From Scatosoma sp045533485 (lineage in GTDB: Bacteria > Bacillota > Clostridia > Christensenellales > Borkfalkiaceae): a stretch of DNA of 64,000 nucleotides. The DNA lies in NCBI GenBank assembly GCA_045533485.1, contig JAZSHX010000015.1, forward strand, positions 35,471 through 99,470. The letters are read 5' to 3'. The notes under the pieces were generated by a model. That model did no database searches and had not been told where the DNA came from. It worked only from the letters and a program-made list of their open reading frames with translations. The position numbers and the translations under genes are program-made. Shown here in pieces: positions 35,590-44,433 of the stretch (position 1 is the stretch's first letter; each line of letters starts with the position of its first letter).

Positions 35590-36735
35590 ATGAAAATATG
35601 CGCAATAATTTGTGAATACAACCCCTTTCATAATGGGCATTTATATCAAATAGACCAAGCAAAGCGCTTATCGGGCGCTGATGCGGTTCTTTGCCTTATG
35701 AGCGGTAATTTTGTACAACGCGGCGAAGCGGCTATTTTTGATAAGTACACACGCGCGAAACACGCCGTAAAAGCAGGCGCGGACATTGTGTTAGAGCTTC
35801 CCACAGTATTTGCAACTTCCAACGCAGAATTATTTGCAAAAGGCGCTATACATATTTTATCGGCTATTTCCAACGTCCGCATACTCTCTTTTGGGGCAGA
35901 AAACGCCGATAAAACGGCCTTTTTGTTGGGTGCAAGATATTTGAACAATGAGCCAAGCGAAGTATCCGCAAAAATCAAACAAGAAGTTCAAAAAGGCACA
36001 AGCTATGCCAAGGCGCGTGCGCAAGCGTTTGCAGGTTTTATCCCTTTTGATTTGCTTGCATCCCCCAACAATATTTTAGGGTTGGAATATACACGCGCTA
36101 TTTTGGATAAGCAAGCAGATATCGACATTTTACCTTTGCAACGCAAAGGCGCAGGGTATACGGAAACAAACCTGCAAAAGGAATTTTCTTCCGCAACCGC
36201 GATACGCAACGCAATTTTTCATCATCATGACGTGGAAAAGCACGTACCTACTTTCGTTGCCGAAGATATTGCAAAAGCAAAAAATTGCAATTTGGAAACT
36301 TTGGAAAAGTATGCACTTTTATCAAAAGACGCGCAAGAAATCGCAAAAGTATGCGATTGTACGGAAGGATTAGAAAATGCGTTTAAGAAAGCGGCGCTTT
36401 CTCCTTGTCCATTAGTAGAAACGCTTACTTCTCCAAGATACACTTCCGCAAGAATACGCAGAATTGCCCTGCAAAACCTTTTATGCGTTGACGAAACACT
36501 TATTCGTGAAAGTCTTAAAACGACGTTATATCTCAACGTTTTGGCGGTAAAGAAAGCGCGTAACGACGTGTTATCCGCTCTTGCGGAAAGCGAATTACCC
36601 TTGCTTGTCCGCGCGCACGATGAAGACGCTTTATCGGGCATAGCGAAAAGGTGTTATGAAAAGGATAAGTTTGCACAAAGCGTATACGATTTGTTACAAT
36701 GTAAGGAAAGCGTAAAGGACATTTTTATTGATTAA
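35590..36735 (+). CDS. tmcAL: tRNA(Met) cytidine acetate ligase
   Basis: 381 residues from the ATG at 35590 (MKICAIICEYNPFHNGH). The HxGH-like nucleotide-binding motif PFHNGHLYQI and SGNFVQRGEAAIFDKYTRA (about 40-58) identify the YlbM/TmcAL family, which acetylates C34 of elongator tRNA-Met using acetate and ATP. The longer TTG start lies in the promoter region. AGGAAAAG precedes the ATG. Its divergent position to pta-ackA, the acetate-producing genes, is notable because acetate is its substrate. A strong terminator follows. Confidence 0.94.
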   Translation: MKICAIICEYNPFHNGHLYQIDQAKRLSGADAVLCLMSGNFVQRGEAAIFDKYTRAKHAVKAGADIVLELPTVFATSNAELFAKGAIHILSAISNVRILSFGAENADKTAFLLGARYLNNEPSEVSAKIKQEVQKGTSYAKARAQAFAGFIPFDLLASPNNILGLEYTRAILDKQADIDILPLQRKGAGYTETNLQKEFSSATAIRNAIFHHHDVEKHVPTFVAEDIAKAKNCNLETLEKYALLSKDAQEIAKVCDCTEGLENAFKKAALSPCPLVETLTSPRYTSARIRRIALQNLLCVDETLIRESLKTTLYLNVLAVKKARNDVLSALAESELPLLVRAHDEDALSGIAKRCYEKDKFAQSVYDLLQCKESVKDIFID

Positions 36736-36739
36736 ATAA

Positions 36740-36773
36740 AAATACAACCAAGTCAATCGACTTGGTTGTATTT
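36740..36773 (+). terminator. Terminator between tmcAL and tRNA-Thr
   Basis: Perfect 15-bp stem (36740-36754/36759-36773) with a 4-nt loop and T-run; A/T-rich on both sides, so it can serve both converging genes. Confidence 0.92.
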
Positions 36774-36774
36774 T

Positions 36775-36850
36775 TGGAGCTACTGGCCGGACTCGAACCC
36801 GCGACCTGCTGATTACGAATCAGCTGCTCTACCAACTGAGCCACAGTAGC
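36775..36850 (-). tRNA. tRNA-Thr (anticodon CGT)
   Basis: 76 nt with encoded CCA. Acceptor stem GCTACTG/CAGTAGC; anticodon loop TTCGTAA gives CGT; T loop GGTTCGAGTCC; D loop CTCAGTTGGTAGAGC. Class I cloverleaf. Confidence 0.97.
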
Positions 36851-36885
36851 ACCTGTTTGGTCGCTCTCTTTACGACAGCTTATTT

Positions 36886-36914
36886 ATTATACTCAATCAA
36901 AAAGAAAAAAGCAA
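36886..36914 (-). promoter_or_regulatory. Promoter of tRNA-Thr
   Basis: -35 TTGCTT (36909-36914), 17-bp spacer, -10 TATAAT (36886-36891); the -35 is identical to that of tRNA-Leu. Confidence 0.75.
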
Positions 36915-36968
36915 GCGTTTTACTTGCCTTTTTTGAAAAAATTTCAATGATTTTATCAAAATTTATTG

Positions 36969-37658
36969 TCACAACGTAAATTCTTGACTTAGTTGCACGT
37001 ACGCCACGCCCAAATCACATAATACGTAGCGCAAATCTTTTACGTAAACGATATCCGTAACGCAAAGCTCTAAATTTTCTTTTGCGTTTTTGCAAACGGT
37101 TGAAAAGGCAGGATACACGCTTTGGTATTCATCTTCTAAATAAGCAAATTGCTTAATCAGCGTATGCAAAATGCGTTTGCTGGATTGTTGCGTTGCACCA
37201 TTATCCAAACGGACAATTTCTCTGTTTAACACTTGCATGCACCCGTCCAAACAGGAAAACGCATTGAGAACAGTTTGCGCACGTTTTTTCTCTTCGCGCG
37301 TTCTAAACACAAGCGCATCCACGGAAAGAACGTGCAAGCTTGGTTGCACTTCCAACGCTGATAATGCCTGCACTGCCTTTTCGCCGTCTGTCTTGTCAAA
37401 ATAAACCGAATAAGCAACATACTCTCTTGTTTCCACATCAAGCAGATATGCCGCGCCGCCCTGTAATTGTGCAAAACTGCTAACGGCTTGCGTGTGCGTG
37501 GATTCGTCCACTAGATAATAAAAATCCTTATCCAAAACTACCGTTTGCGCCGCAGTAAACGATTTTGCATAAGCGAAGCTTGAAAAGGCAAATCCAACGG
37601 TTAATACAGCCGTTAAAATAACAGCAAGTTTTTTCAAAACAAAAGAAAACGTCGACAT
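36969..37658 (-). CDS. Secreted or membrane-anchored protein of unknown function
   Basis: 229 residues. Residues 9-31 (KKLAVILTAVLTVGFAFSSFAYA) form a signal peptide with a likely AYA cleavage site. The mature part has a beta-alpha segment (about 45-95; FYYLVDESTHTQAVSSFAQL, GGAAYLLDVETREYVAYSVY) reminiscent of SPOR/stage-type repeat domains, and then a helical half with five cysteines. I do not recognise a family. No ribosome site precedes the ATG, which lies in a hairpin (about 37652-37680) behind nrdG; a TACAAT hexamer 5 bases before the ATG suggests a possible leaderless message. Confidence 0.75.
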   Translation of the reverse strand: MSTFSFVLKKLAVILTAVLTVGFAFSSFAYAKSFTAAQTVVLDKDFYYLVDESTHTQAVSSFAQLQGGAAYLLDVETREYVAYSVYFDKTDGEKAVQALSALEVQPSLHVLSVDALVFRTREEKKRAQTVLNAFSCLDGCMQVLNREIVRLDNGATQQSSKRILHTLIKQFAYLEDEYQSVYPAFSTVCKNAKENLELCVTDIVYVKDLRYVLCDLGVAYVQLSQEFTL

Positions 37659-37685
37659 ACTGTATTGTATGCGACGTCTTTTTTA

Positions 37686-38213
37686 TTATTCCAAATATAA
37701 AACGCATTGTTTGGTTTGCAAAGTTTTTTGCACGTCGATTACGCGTTGGTTGGACGAACCGCGGAACTTCAAACGAATATCCTTTAATTTCTCAATATAC
37801 GGTCCGTCTACAAGCACATCAAAAAGCGAAATCAAAGATTTTGTTACTTCCGTATTCTTCTTTTTCTCTTTCAACGCGCCCGTTTTTTCGTCCAAAATAA
37901 AACCCGTGTAGCACCAAATCGTTTTATTTGGATAACGGCGTTTCACTTCTTGAACAAAAGGATACAGCGCAAGTTGATTTTGCGGTTCTAACGGCTCGCC
38001 ACCAAGCAAGGAAAGACCTGAGATATACGGTGCATTGAGCTCTGTTAAAATTTTCTCTTGAACGGTTTGATCAAAAAGTGATCCATAGGAAAAAGCCCAA
38101 GCGACTTGATTAAAACAGTTTTTGCATTTATGCGTACAACCGGATACAAACAGGGAAATTCTAACCCCTTCCCCGTTGGCTATATCCGTCCATTTAACGG
38201 TTGCATAATTCAT
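37686..38213 (-). CDS. nrdG: Anaerobic ribonucleotide reductase activating protein
   Basis: 175 residues. Radical-SAM iron-sulfur motif CxxxCxxC as CTHKCKNC (about 26-33), LSLLGGEPLEPQN for SAM contact. It generates the glycyl radical on NrdD. It lies 11 bp after nrdD. Confidence 0.96.
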   Translation of the reverse strand: MNYATVKWTDIANGEGVRISLFVSGCTHKCKNCFNQVAWAFSYGSLFDQTVQEKILTELNAPYISGLSLLGGEPLEPQNQLALYPFVQEVKRRYPNKTIWCYTGFILDEKTGALKEKKKNTEVTKSLISLFDVLVDGPYIEKLKDIRLKFRGSSNQRVIDVQKTLQTKQCVLYLE

Positions 38214-38224
38214 AGTTTGCCGCC

Positions 38225-40399
38225 TTATAAGTGCAATACTCTGTCTTTAATTTCTTCCGTTCTGCCTTGATTCCAGTATTGCGTGCCGATATAACCGCAC
38301 GTACGGCGCGCGACGTTCATTTTTGCTTGGTCGCGGTTTTTACAGTGCGGACATTCCCAAATGAGCTTACCGCTTTCGTCCGTTTGAATTTGAATTTCGC
38401 CGTCGTAACCGCATACTTGGCAATAATCGCTCTTTGTGTTCAATTCGGCGTACATAATATTTTCATAGATAAATCTCATAAGCGAAAGTACCGCAGGGAT
38501 ATTGTCTTGCATGTTGGGTACTTCCACGTAGGAAATTGCGCCGCCGGGAGAAAGCTGTTGGAATTCGCTTTCAAACTTCAATTTGGTAAACGCATCGATT
38601 TCTTCGCTTACGTGCACGTGGTAGCTGTTGGTGATATAGCTCTTATCCGTAACGCCGGGGATTACGCCAAAACGTTTTTGCAAGCATTTTGCAAACTTAT
38701 ACGTTGTGCTTTCCAGCGGCGTGCCGTACAAGGAGAAGTCGATATTTTCTTTCGCTTTCCATTCTTTGCATTTATCGTTCATACGTTGCATAACGGCAAG
38801 CGCAAACGGCTTCGCATCTTCGTCTGTGTGCGATTTGCCCGTCATATGTTTTACGCATTCGTACAACCCTGCATAGCCAAGCGAAATGGTCGAATAACCG
38901 CCAAAAAGCAATTTATCAATCGTTTCGCCTTTTTCTAATCTTGCCAAAGCACCGTATTGCCACAAGATAGGCGCGGCGTCGGAAAGCGTGCCTTTCAAAC
39001 GGTTATGGCGTTGCATAAGCGCACGGTAGCAAAGCTCTAATCTTTCTTCAAAAATTTCCCAGAATTTATATTCGTCACGGCCAGATGACAAGGCAACGTC
39101 TACAAGGTTAATGGTAACGACGCCTTGGTTAAAACGACCGTAATACTTGGGCTTGCCGTCCTTATCCACGTACGGCGTTAAGAAGCTTCTGCAACCCATA
39201 CAGGTATAGCAATGCCCTTCCCCGTTTTTATCCACCTTAAACTCCAGCATTTTCTTTTCCGAAATGTAGTCGGGCACCATGCGTTTCGCCGTGCATTTCG
39301 CCGCTAATTCCGTCAAATACCAGTATTTTTGACCTTCTTCAATGTTATCGGGTTCTAACACGTAAATCAGCTTAGGGAACGCAGGCGTAATCCAAACGCC
39401 AGCTTCGTTTTTAACGCCTTTAATACGTTGTTTCAACGTTTCTTCGATAATCATTGCCAAATCGGCTTTTTCCTGTTCGTTGCGCGCTTCGTTCAAATAC
39501 ATAAACACCGTTACAAACGGAGCTTGCCCATTCGTCGTAAGCAAAGTTACTACTTGATATTGAATGGTTTGAATACCGCGTTTAATTTCTGTGCGCAAAC
39601 GTTTTTCCGCAATTTCCGCAATACGCGTTTCATCGGTAACGCCAACGCCCAAAAGCTCTTCCGCAACTTCCTTGCGGATTTTTTGACGGCTGATATCTAC
39701 AAACGGAGCAAGATGCGTTAAGGAAATACTTTGACCGCCGTATTGATTAGACGCAACCTGCGCAATAATTTGCGTTGCGATATTACAAGCCGTAGAGAAA
39801 GAATGCGGCTTTTCAATCAATGTACCGGAAATTACCGTACCGTTTTGCAACATATCTTCCAAATTTACCAAATCACAGTTATGCATATGTTGCGCAAAAT
39901 AATCGGCGTCGTGGAAATGAATTAAACCTTGGTCATGTGCGGTTACGATGTCGTCGGGCAATAAAATACGGCGAGTCAAGTCTTTAGAAACTTCCCCAGC
40001 CATATAATCGCGTTGCACACTGTTTACCGTGGGATTTTTGTTGGAGTTTTCCTGCTTAACTTCTTCGTTGTTGCACTCAATCAACGTCAAAATTTGTGCG
40101 TCCGTCGTGTTGGATTTACGCACAAGCTCACGCGTATAGCGATATGTAATATATTTGCGCGCCAAAACAAACGCCTTCATATCCATAAGGCGGTTTTCGA
40201 CCATATCCTGCACTTCTTCCACTTCTGCAGAACGGTGCATTTTTTCGCATTCCGCCTCCACTGCACCCGCAATGGCAACGATTTCCATTTCGGAAATACG
40301 ATGCTGTTCTTCTATTTCACGATTCGCTTTTCTAACAGCGGCAACGATTTTTTCCTTATCGAAAACTACTTCTTGACCACTTCTTTTGATAATCTTCAT
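38225..40399 (-). CDS. nrdD: Anaerobic (class III) ribonucleoside-triphosphate reductase
   Basis: 724 residues from the ATG at 40399 with GGAG five bases upstream. N-terminal ATP-cone (about 1-95; IIKRSGQEVVFDKEKI), catalytic barrel (FHDADYFAQHMHNCDLVNLEDML near 160, GHCYTCMGCRSFLTPY), a C-terminal zinc site (CQVCGYDG...CPHC), and the glycyl-radical motif RRTCGYIGTQYW (G near residue 703). It reduces NTPs to dNTPs under anaerobiosis. Two NrdR boxes stand in its promoter and leader. Confidence 0.97.
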   Translation of the reverse strand: MKIIKRSGQEVVFDKEKIVAAVRKANREIEEQHRISEMEIVAIAGAVEAECEKMHRSAEVEEVQDMVENRLMDMKAFVLARKYITYRYTRELVRKSNTTDAQILTLIECNNEEVKQENSNKNPTVNSVQRDYMAGEVSKDLTRRILLPDDIVTAHDQGLIHFHDADYFAQHMHNCDLVNLEDMLQNGTVISGTLIEKPHSFSTACNIATQIIAQVASNQYGGQSISLTHLAPFVDISRQKIRKEVAEELLGVGVTDETRIAEIAEKRLRTEIKRGIQTIQYQVVTLLTTNGQAPFVTVFMYLNEARNEQEKADLAMIIEETLKQRIKGVKNEAGVWITPAFPKLIYVLEPDNIEEGQKYWYLTELAAKCTAKRMVPDYISEKKMLEFKVDKNGEGHCYTCMGCRSFLTPYVDKDGKPKYYGRFNQGVVTINLVDVALSSGRDEYKFWEIFEERLELCYRALMQRHNRLKGTLSDAAPILWQYGALARLEKGETIDKLLFGGYSTISLGYAGLYECVKHMTGKSHTDEDAKPFALAVMQRMNDKCKEWKAKENIDFSLYGTPLESTTYKFAKCLQKRFGVIPGVTDKSYITNSYHVHVSEEIDAFTKLKFESEFQQLSPGGAISYVEVPNMQDNIPAVLSLMRFIYENIMYAELNTKSDYCQVCGYDGEIQIQTDESGKLIWECPHCKNRDQAKMNVARRTCGYIGTQYWNQGRTEEIKDRVLHL

Positions 40400-40491
40400 T
40401 TCTTCTCTCCAAATCTTCTCTTTTCTATCGCAAACACAACAAAATACGACGTTTACACATACTATTTGCAATACGCTGCAATTTATACAAG

Positions 40492-40507
40492 ACACAATAT
40501 ATTGTGG
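40492..40507. promoter_or_regulatory. NrdR box, proximal
   Basis: ACACAATATATTGTGG matches the NrdR consensus ACACWATATATWGTGT at 15 of 16 positions; within the nrdD leader. Confidence 0.8.
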
Positions 40508-40529
40508 GTTTTGTTATTCGTGCCTTATT

Positions 40530-40557
40530 ATTATACCATATCTTGTGTCAAAGTCAA
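40530..40557 (-). promoter_or_regulatory. Promoter of nrdDG with distal NrdR box
   Basis: -35 TTGACT (40552-40557), 16-bp spacer, -10 TATAAT (40530-40535). A second NrdR box (40533-40548, 13 of 16) overlaps the -10; the boxes are 41 bp apart, about four helix turns. Confidence 0.75.
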
Positions 40558-40650
40558 GCAAGTGGAGACAAAATAAATTATAGAAAAAAGTTATAGCTAA
40601 AAGGTCGAAAAAAAATATATTTTGTACAACATTGTCAAGAAAGCAAAGGA

Positions 40651-40688
40651 ATTTTCAAATATTTGTCTTTTTTTAGGTATTTGAAAAT
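40651..40688. repeat. 11-bp inverted repeat upstream of nrdD
   Basis: ATTTTCAAATA/TATTTGAAAAT with a 16-bp T-rich centre, about 95 bp upstream of the nrdD -35. Role unknown. The remaining DNA between here and rho shows no coding signal. Confidence 0.4.
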
Positions 40689-40746
40689 AAAATAGTTTAA
40701 TAATTTTTATAATTTTTTACCTTATTTTTTTGCTCAAAAAAGAAGA

Positions 40747-40769
40747 AAGACGATGGGATATCGCCTTTC
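40747..40769 (-). terminator. Terminator of rho
   Basis: Arms AAAGGCGAT/ATCGTCTTT followed by T-rich sequence on the - strand. Confidence 0.72.
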
Positions 40770-40781
40770 CATGATTTGATA

Positions 40782-42281
40782 TTATTTTTTTATCCACGCA
40801 TTGACAAGTTGTTCAAACCGTGCATAGGTGTCCGTTTCGTCTAATAACCGAAGGAGTTCTTTTTCTCCGTATTTGGGTAAATAGGCGTTCGCCATAATCG
40901 GTAATAAATTACTTGTCGTATTTTGCCCTATAAATTCGCCCTTGCAGGTATAGCTTTCCGCAAGCTGTATCGCGGGATAAACGCGCTGTCTTGCTAAATT
41001 TTCGTTAAGCACAAGCCCATAATTTGCAATAGTCGCAAGTTCGTTTGCAATGACATCGTCGGCAGGATTGCCCGATTGCATACAAGCGGTTGCGCAAATT
41101 GTTAAAGACCCGCCATTTTCAAAAGCACGTGCCGCACCGAAGAACTTTTTAATGAATTGTAACGTTTTACTTTCCAAACCGCAGGCAAGCAATTTACCGC
41201 CAGAAGATTCGTTGGTTTCGTTATAGGCGTTTGCAAGCGCATTCATACTATCCACAAACACGATAACGTGCTTACCCGATTCTGCGTAACGTTTTGCTCT
41301 TTTCAAAAGATACTCGGCAATAAACACTTGTTTTTCTGGAGCGTCATCGTAGGACGAACAAATCAATTCTTCGCTTGAAAGCTTTTTCTTAAATTGCGAA
41401 ATGAGCTCCGGCGACTGCCCATTGAGCAAAACAAAAATTTTATCCGCCGATTTTGCCGTTAACATCGCATCTGCAAGCTGGAAAGTTACAACCGATTTTC
41501 CTGCTTTAGGCGCAGAGCGAATCAGGCAACGCTGCCCTTTATACATAGGCACAAGCCAGTCGATATATTTTGTCAAAACGATATTCGACGTATGCGGCGT
41601 ATACAACGATATCGCCTGCGTTGGAAATGCTACGCCTGCCGTGTCAAAATCGTTGCGCTTCAACAACTCCGCCGTCACGTCATTTACTGTGTTAATCTTC
41701 GTTGCAACAAGTGTTTGCGCGCCTTTTTGCGCCTCGCAAGACACAACGTCGCCTTCACGCAAACCAAAATGTTGTATGAATTGCGTCGGCACCAAGATTT
41801 TTTCTTCGCTGTCGACACAATGCAACGGCAACAGCCACGCAAGTCCGTCAAACATTTGTAATTGTCCGCGATATACAGGTGCACGCTGTTCATCTTTCCA
41901 TTGCGTAAATTGTGCGTCATCATCACATTTGAACGTCAATTTTAAACCAGTGTTTTCCTTTGCAAACTGTGCGTAACGCTCCGCAAAGGACGGTTCTTTG
42001 GTATTTTGCAAATATTGTACACGCAATTTATCAATGGTTTCCAGAATACTCGGGGCTACATAGTCGTTTTTTAACGGCGCGCCGCGTTTGGAGCGAGCTT
42101 CGGGCGCTACTTCACCGGAAAGGATTGCCACGATTTTTTCCACCAAGGGTTGTTTCTTTAATTTTGTGGGTTCGGGTACGCCAACGTGTCTGCCGTACGC
42201 GCGCAAACCACTAATATCCACGTTCGCAATTAAATATTGCGAACATGCAAGCTTAAATTGTTCCACGTTTATTTGCGCCAT
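40782..42281 (-). CDS. rho: Divergent Rho-type transcription termination factor
   Basis: 499 residues. Order: Rho_N/SAP-like domain (about 8-56), cold-shock-like RNA domain (about 137-185, RGQLQMFDGLAWLLPL...HFGLREGDVV) and a RecA-type ATPase (about 235-450). Walker A (APKAGKSVV, K262), Walker B (VIVFVDSMNALANAYN, D344) and GGSLTICATA are clear. Several residues essential in E. coli Rho are changed: the catalytic DERPEE stretch reads NGQSPE (287-292), the R-loop EFKGTGN is lost (ELATIAN, 414-420) and the arginine finger in RSGTRK is Cys (ESYTCK, C446). Ribosome site GGAGAAATAAT lies across the end of the upstream MBL gene, so translation is coupled. Confidence 0.88.
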   Translation of the reverse strand: MAQINVEQFKLACSQYLIANVDISGLRAYGRHVGVPEPTKLKKQPLVEKIVAILSGEVAPEARSKRGAPLKNDYVAPSILETIDKLRVQYLQNTKEPSFAERYAQFAKENTGLKLTFKCDDDAQFTQWKDEQRAPVYRGQLQMFDGLAWLLPLHCVDSEEKILVPTQFIQHFGLREGDVVSCEAQKGAQTLVATKINTVNDVTAELLKRNDFDTAGVAFPTQAISLYTPHTSNIVLTKYIDWLVPMYKGQRCLIRSAPKAGKSVVTFQLADAMLTAKSADKIFVLLNGQSPELISQFKKKLSSEELICSSYDDAPEKQVFIAEYLLKRAKRYAESGKHVIVFVDSMNALANAYNETNESSGGKLLACGLESKTLQFIKKFFGAARAFENGGSLTICATACMQSGNPADDVIANELATIANYGLVLNENLARQRVYPAIQLAESYTCKGEFIGQNTTSNLLPIMANAYLPKYGEKELLRLLDETDTYARFEQLVNAWIKK

Positions 42282-42282
42282 A

Positions 42283-42924
42283 TTATTTCTCCATATATAG
42301 TATCTTTTTATTGCATTGTGCAATTTCTTTCGCGGTTATATTAATTTTTTTACCTACTCTTTCTATATTGTGCTTATCAAAAGCAGTTAAGAACGCATCT
42401 GCGTCCGTAATATCAATTATACTGTCCAAGGTCTTATAGTGCATAGGAATAATTACGTTTGGTCTTAAAGCATCCACGTAAGCTTTTGCCTGCATTGCGT
42501 CAATCGTATACGTGCCGCCTACCGGAAGCATAAGTACGTGTACTTTTCCAATCGCACGGATAAGCGCCTCGCTACACGGCTCGCCCAAATCGCCCAAATG
42601 GCAAAAGGTAACGCCGTCGATGTCTAGCATAAAAATTAAGTTTTCGCCCCGTAAAGCCCCCTTTTTGTCGTCGTGAAAGCTATTTATTGCATAACCGACC
42701 ACACCATTATAGGAAAAGCTGTCCGTCGCATCAAAAATACGTTGTACGCCCTGTACGCCCGTTACGTAATTATGATCGAAATGACCGTGGCTTACGGTGA
42801 CGATATCCGCAAGCAAAGCGAATGGCAATTCATAACCAACCTTCGTATACGGATCGCATACCCAGCTTGTGCCGTTTTGTGCCGTAACACGAAAACAGGA
42901 ATGGCCGAAATATTCAATTTTCAT
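42283..42924 (-). CDS. MBL-fold metal-dependent hydrolase (UlaG-like)
   Basis: 213 residues. The metal motif HxHxDH reads HGHFDH (about 46-51), with GDLGEP (about 112) and PMHYKT (about 156) supplying further ligands. It resembles the small UlaG/YtkL-type proteins of unspecified substrate. It starts inside the DUF1934 gene end (4-bp ATGA overlap) and its end carries the rho ribosome site, so the three genes form one unit. Confidence 0.9.
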   Translation of the reverse strand: MKIEYFGHSCFRVTAQNGTSWVCDPYTKVGYELPFALLADIVTVSHGHFDHNYVTGVQGVQRIFDATDSFSYNGVVGYAINSFHDDKKGALRGENLIFMLDIDGVTFCHLGDLGEPCSEALIRAIGKVHVLMLPVGGTYTIDAMQAKAYVDALRPNVIIPMHYKTLDSIIDITDADAFLTAFDKHNIERVGKKINITAKEIAQCNKKILYMEK

Positions 42925-43319
42925 TGTATCACTCCTTTGTTTGCCGTCGCGTGAATCCGCAGGCGCATAACTTGCCGTTCTTGTCCAAAAATCAGCGTAT
43001 AATGTAATTGCGCAAGCAAACTGTTTTCGCTTGTGGAAAAAGAAATTTTATCCGTGTATACTTCCACACAGCCATGCGAAGCGCCTATCCCGATTTCGCC
43101 TTGCACGGTTTCCCCAGTTTTTAAGGGCAATTTTATACTGTAATCCCCTTTACGTACAATCTCGCCGTGTGCACAATATAAAGACAAAGTCACCTGATCG
43201 TTTTCTTCCGCATACGCAAGCTTCGCCGACGATGCCGTTAAGGACATTTCGCCTTGCCGTTTTACCGTCGTTTGCTGTCCGTCAACGGTTGTTGTAATGG
43301 TTATGCTGCAATTTTTCAT
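42921..43319 (-). CDS. DUF1934 (YwiB-like) beta-barrel protein
   Basis: 132 residues, almost all beta-strand, ending LHYTLIFGQERQVMRLRIHA, which matches the YwiB/DUF1934 family of calycin-like barrels with unknown role. First gene of the DUF1934-MBL-rho unit. AAGGAG is 14 bases from the ATG, further than usual. Confidence 0.8.
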   Translation of the reverse strand: MKNCSITITTTVDGQQTTVKRQGEMSLTASSAKLAYAEENDQVTLSLYCAHGEIVRKGDYSIKLPLKTGETVQGEIGIGASHGCVEVYTDKISFSTSENSLLAQLHYTLIFGQERQVMRLRIHATANKGVIQ

Positions 43320-43345
43320 AGCGTATTTGTGCGCTCCTTATATAT

Positions 43346-43374
43346 AGTATAACAGCTTTTTTTCAAAATGTAAA
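43346..43374 (-). promoter_or_regulatory. Promoter of the DUF1934-MBL-rho unit
   Basis: -35 TTTACA (43369-43374), 17-bp spacer, -10 TATACT (43346-43351). Confidence 0.78.
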
Positions 43375-43385
43375 GAATTTTATAA

Positions 43386-43421
43386 AAAAATCCCGATTTT
43401 TGTACAATAATCGGGATTTTT
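43386..43421 (-). terminator. Terminator of tyrA
   Basis: AAAAATCCCGATT paired with AATCGGGATTTTT; T-run follows. Confidence 0.88.
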
Positions 43422-43435
43422 GTTGAATAAATTAA

Positions 43436-44260
43436 TTAATCGCTATTTCTGCGTATCGTTTCACGTATTTTTCTACCGTCCTGCAATGCTTTGGAAAGCG
43501 CATCATCGTCGCCGACTTTTAAGGCGTCGCGATATACGGATAATTGCGCAATAAGTCCGTCCAGTTCACGTAAAATATTTTGGCGGTTATAGGCATATAA
43601 CGGTGTCCAAATGTGTTCGTCTACACCTGCGATTCTGGTCATATCTTGAAAACTGCCGCCCGTAAAGCCGTCGCAATTTTCTACCTGCGGACTTTTTACA
43701 TACGCATTAGAAACGATATGCGCAAGCTGGGACGTGAGTGCAATTTTCTCATCGTGCGTTTGCGCGCTGCATTCCACTATATTGCCAAATCCCATCGCTT
43801 TGGCATACGTTTTTAATTCATCCACGTCCTTTTTTTGCGTTTGCTTCGCCCAAGTGATAATCAAATTTGCATTCTTGAATAAGTTGGGCGTAGCCGATTG
43901 TATTCCCGACGTTTCCTTACCTGCCATCGGGTGGCAGCCCACGTAGCGATACGTTCTGGGTTTTTCGTACACTGCGTTTTCTATCGCCGATTTTACGCCG
44001 CAAATATCTGCAATCAAGGCGTTTTCCTTAAACGCGCCGTTTTGTAAATACGCAATAGTCGCTTGCGGCGGTACGGCAAGAAATACCACGTCGTAATCAG
44101 CCAAACACGCCGCCTTTGCTTGAATATATTTTTTTTCCAAGGCATACGCAATAGAATTTTCGTCTTTATCAATACCGTACACTTGATATCCGGCTTTTGT
44201 CAACGATCCGCAAATAGAACCGCCGATAATACCAAGTCCCACGACCGCAATTTTTTTCAT
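43436..44260 (-). CDS. tyrA: Prephenate dehydrogenase
   Basis: 274 residues from the ATG at 44260 (AGGTGG upstream). N-terminal NAD-binding loop KIAVVGLGIIGGSICG, then GCHPMAGKETSG (about 118-129) and FTGGSFQDMTRIA (about 203). It oxidatively decarboxylates prephenate to 4-hydroxyphenylpyruvate for tyrosine synthesis. No ACT or chorismate mutase domain is fused. Single-gene unit. Confidence 0.94.
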   Translation of the reverse strand: MKKIAVVGLGIIGGSICGSLTKAGYQVYGIDKDENSIAYALEKKYIQAKAACLADYDVVFLAVPPQATIAYLQNGAFKENALIADICGVKSAIENAVYEKPRTYRYVGCHPMAGKETSGIQSATPNLFKNANLIITWAKQTQKKDVDELKTYAKAMGFGNIVECSAQTHDEKIALTSQLAHIVSNAYVKSPQVENCDGFTGGSFQDMTRIAGVDEHIWTPLYAYNRQNILRELDGLIAQLSVYRDALKVGDDDALSKALQDGRKIRETIRRNSD

Positions 44261-44398
44261 AGTTGCCACCTGCATTTTTATAATATAATTATATTGTAGC
44301 ACATTTATATAAAATTTTCAAGCATAATAAACAAGAAAACAAAGTAAATTGCATTATTCTTTCAATAGAATTTTTAATGAAAAAATACCGAAATATTA

Positions 44399-44427
44399 TT
44401 TACAATTACGCATTTATTTGTTATAAT
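44399..44427 (+). promoter_or_regulatory. Promoter of the first AraC gene (leaderless arrangement)
   Basis: -35 TTTACA (44399-44404), 17-bp spacer, -10 TATAAT (44422-44427). Only six bases separate the -10 from the ATG at 44434. Confidence 0.75.
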
Positions 44428-44433
44428 AAAGTT

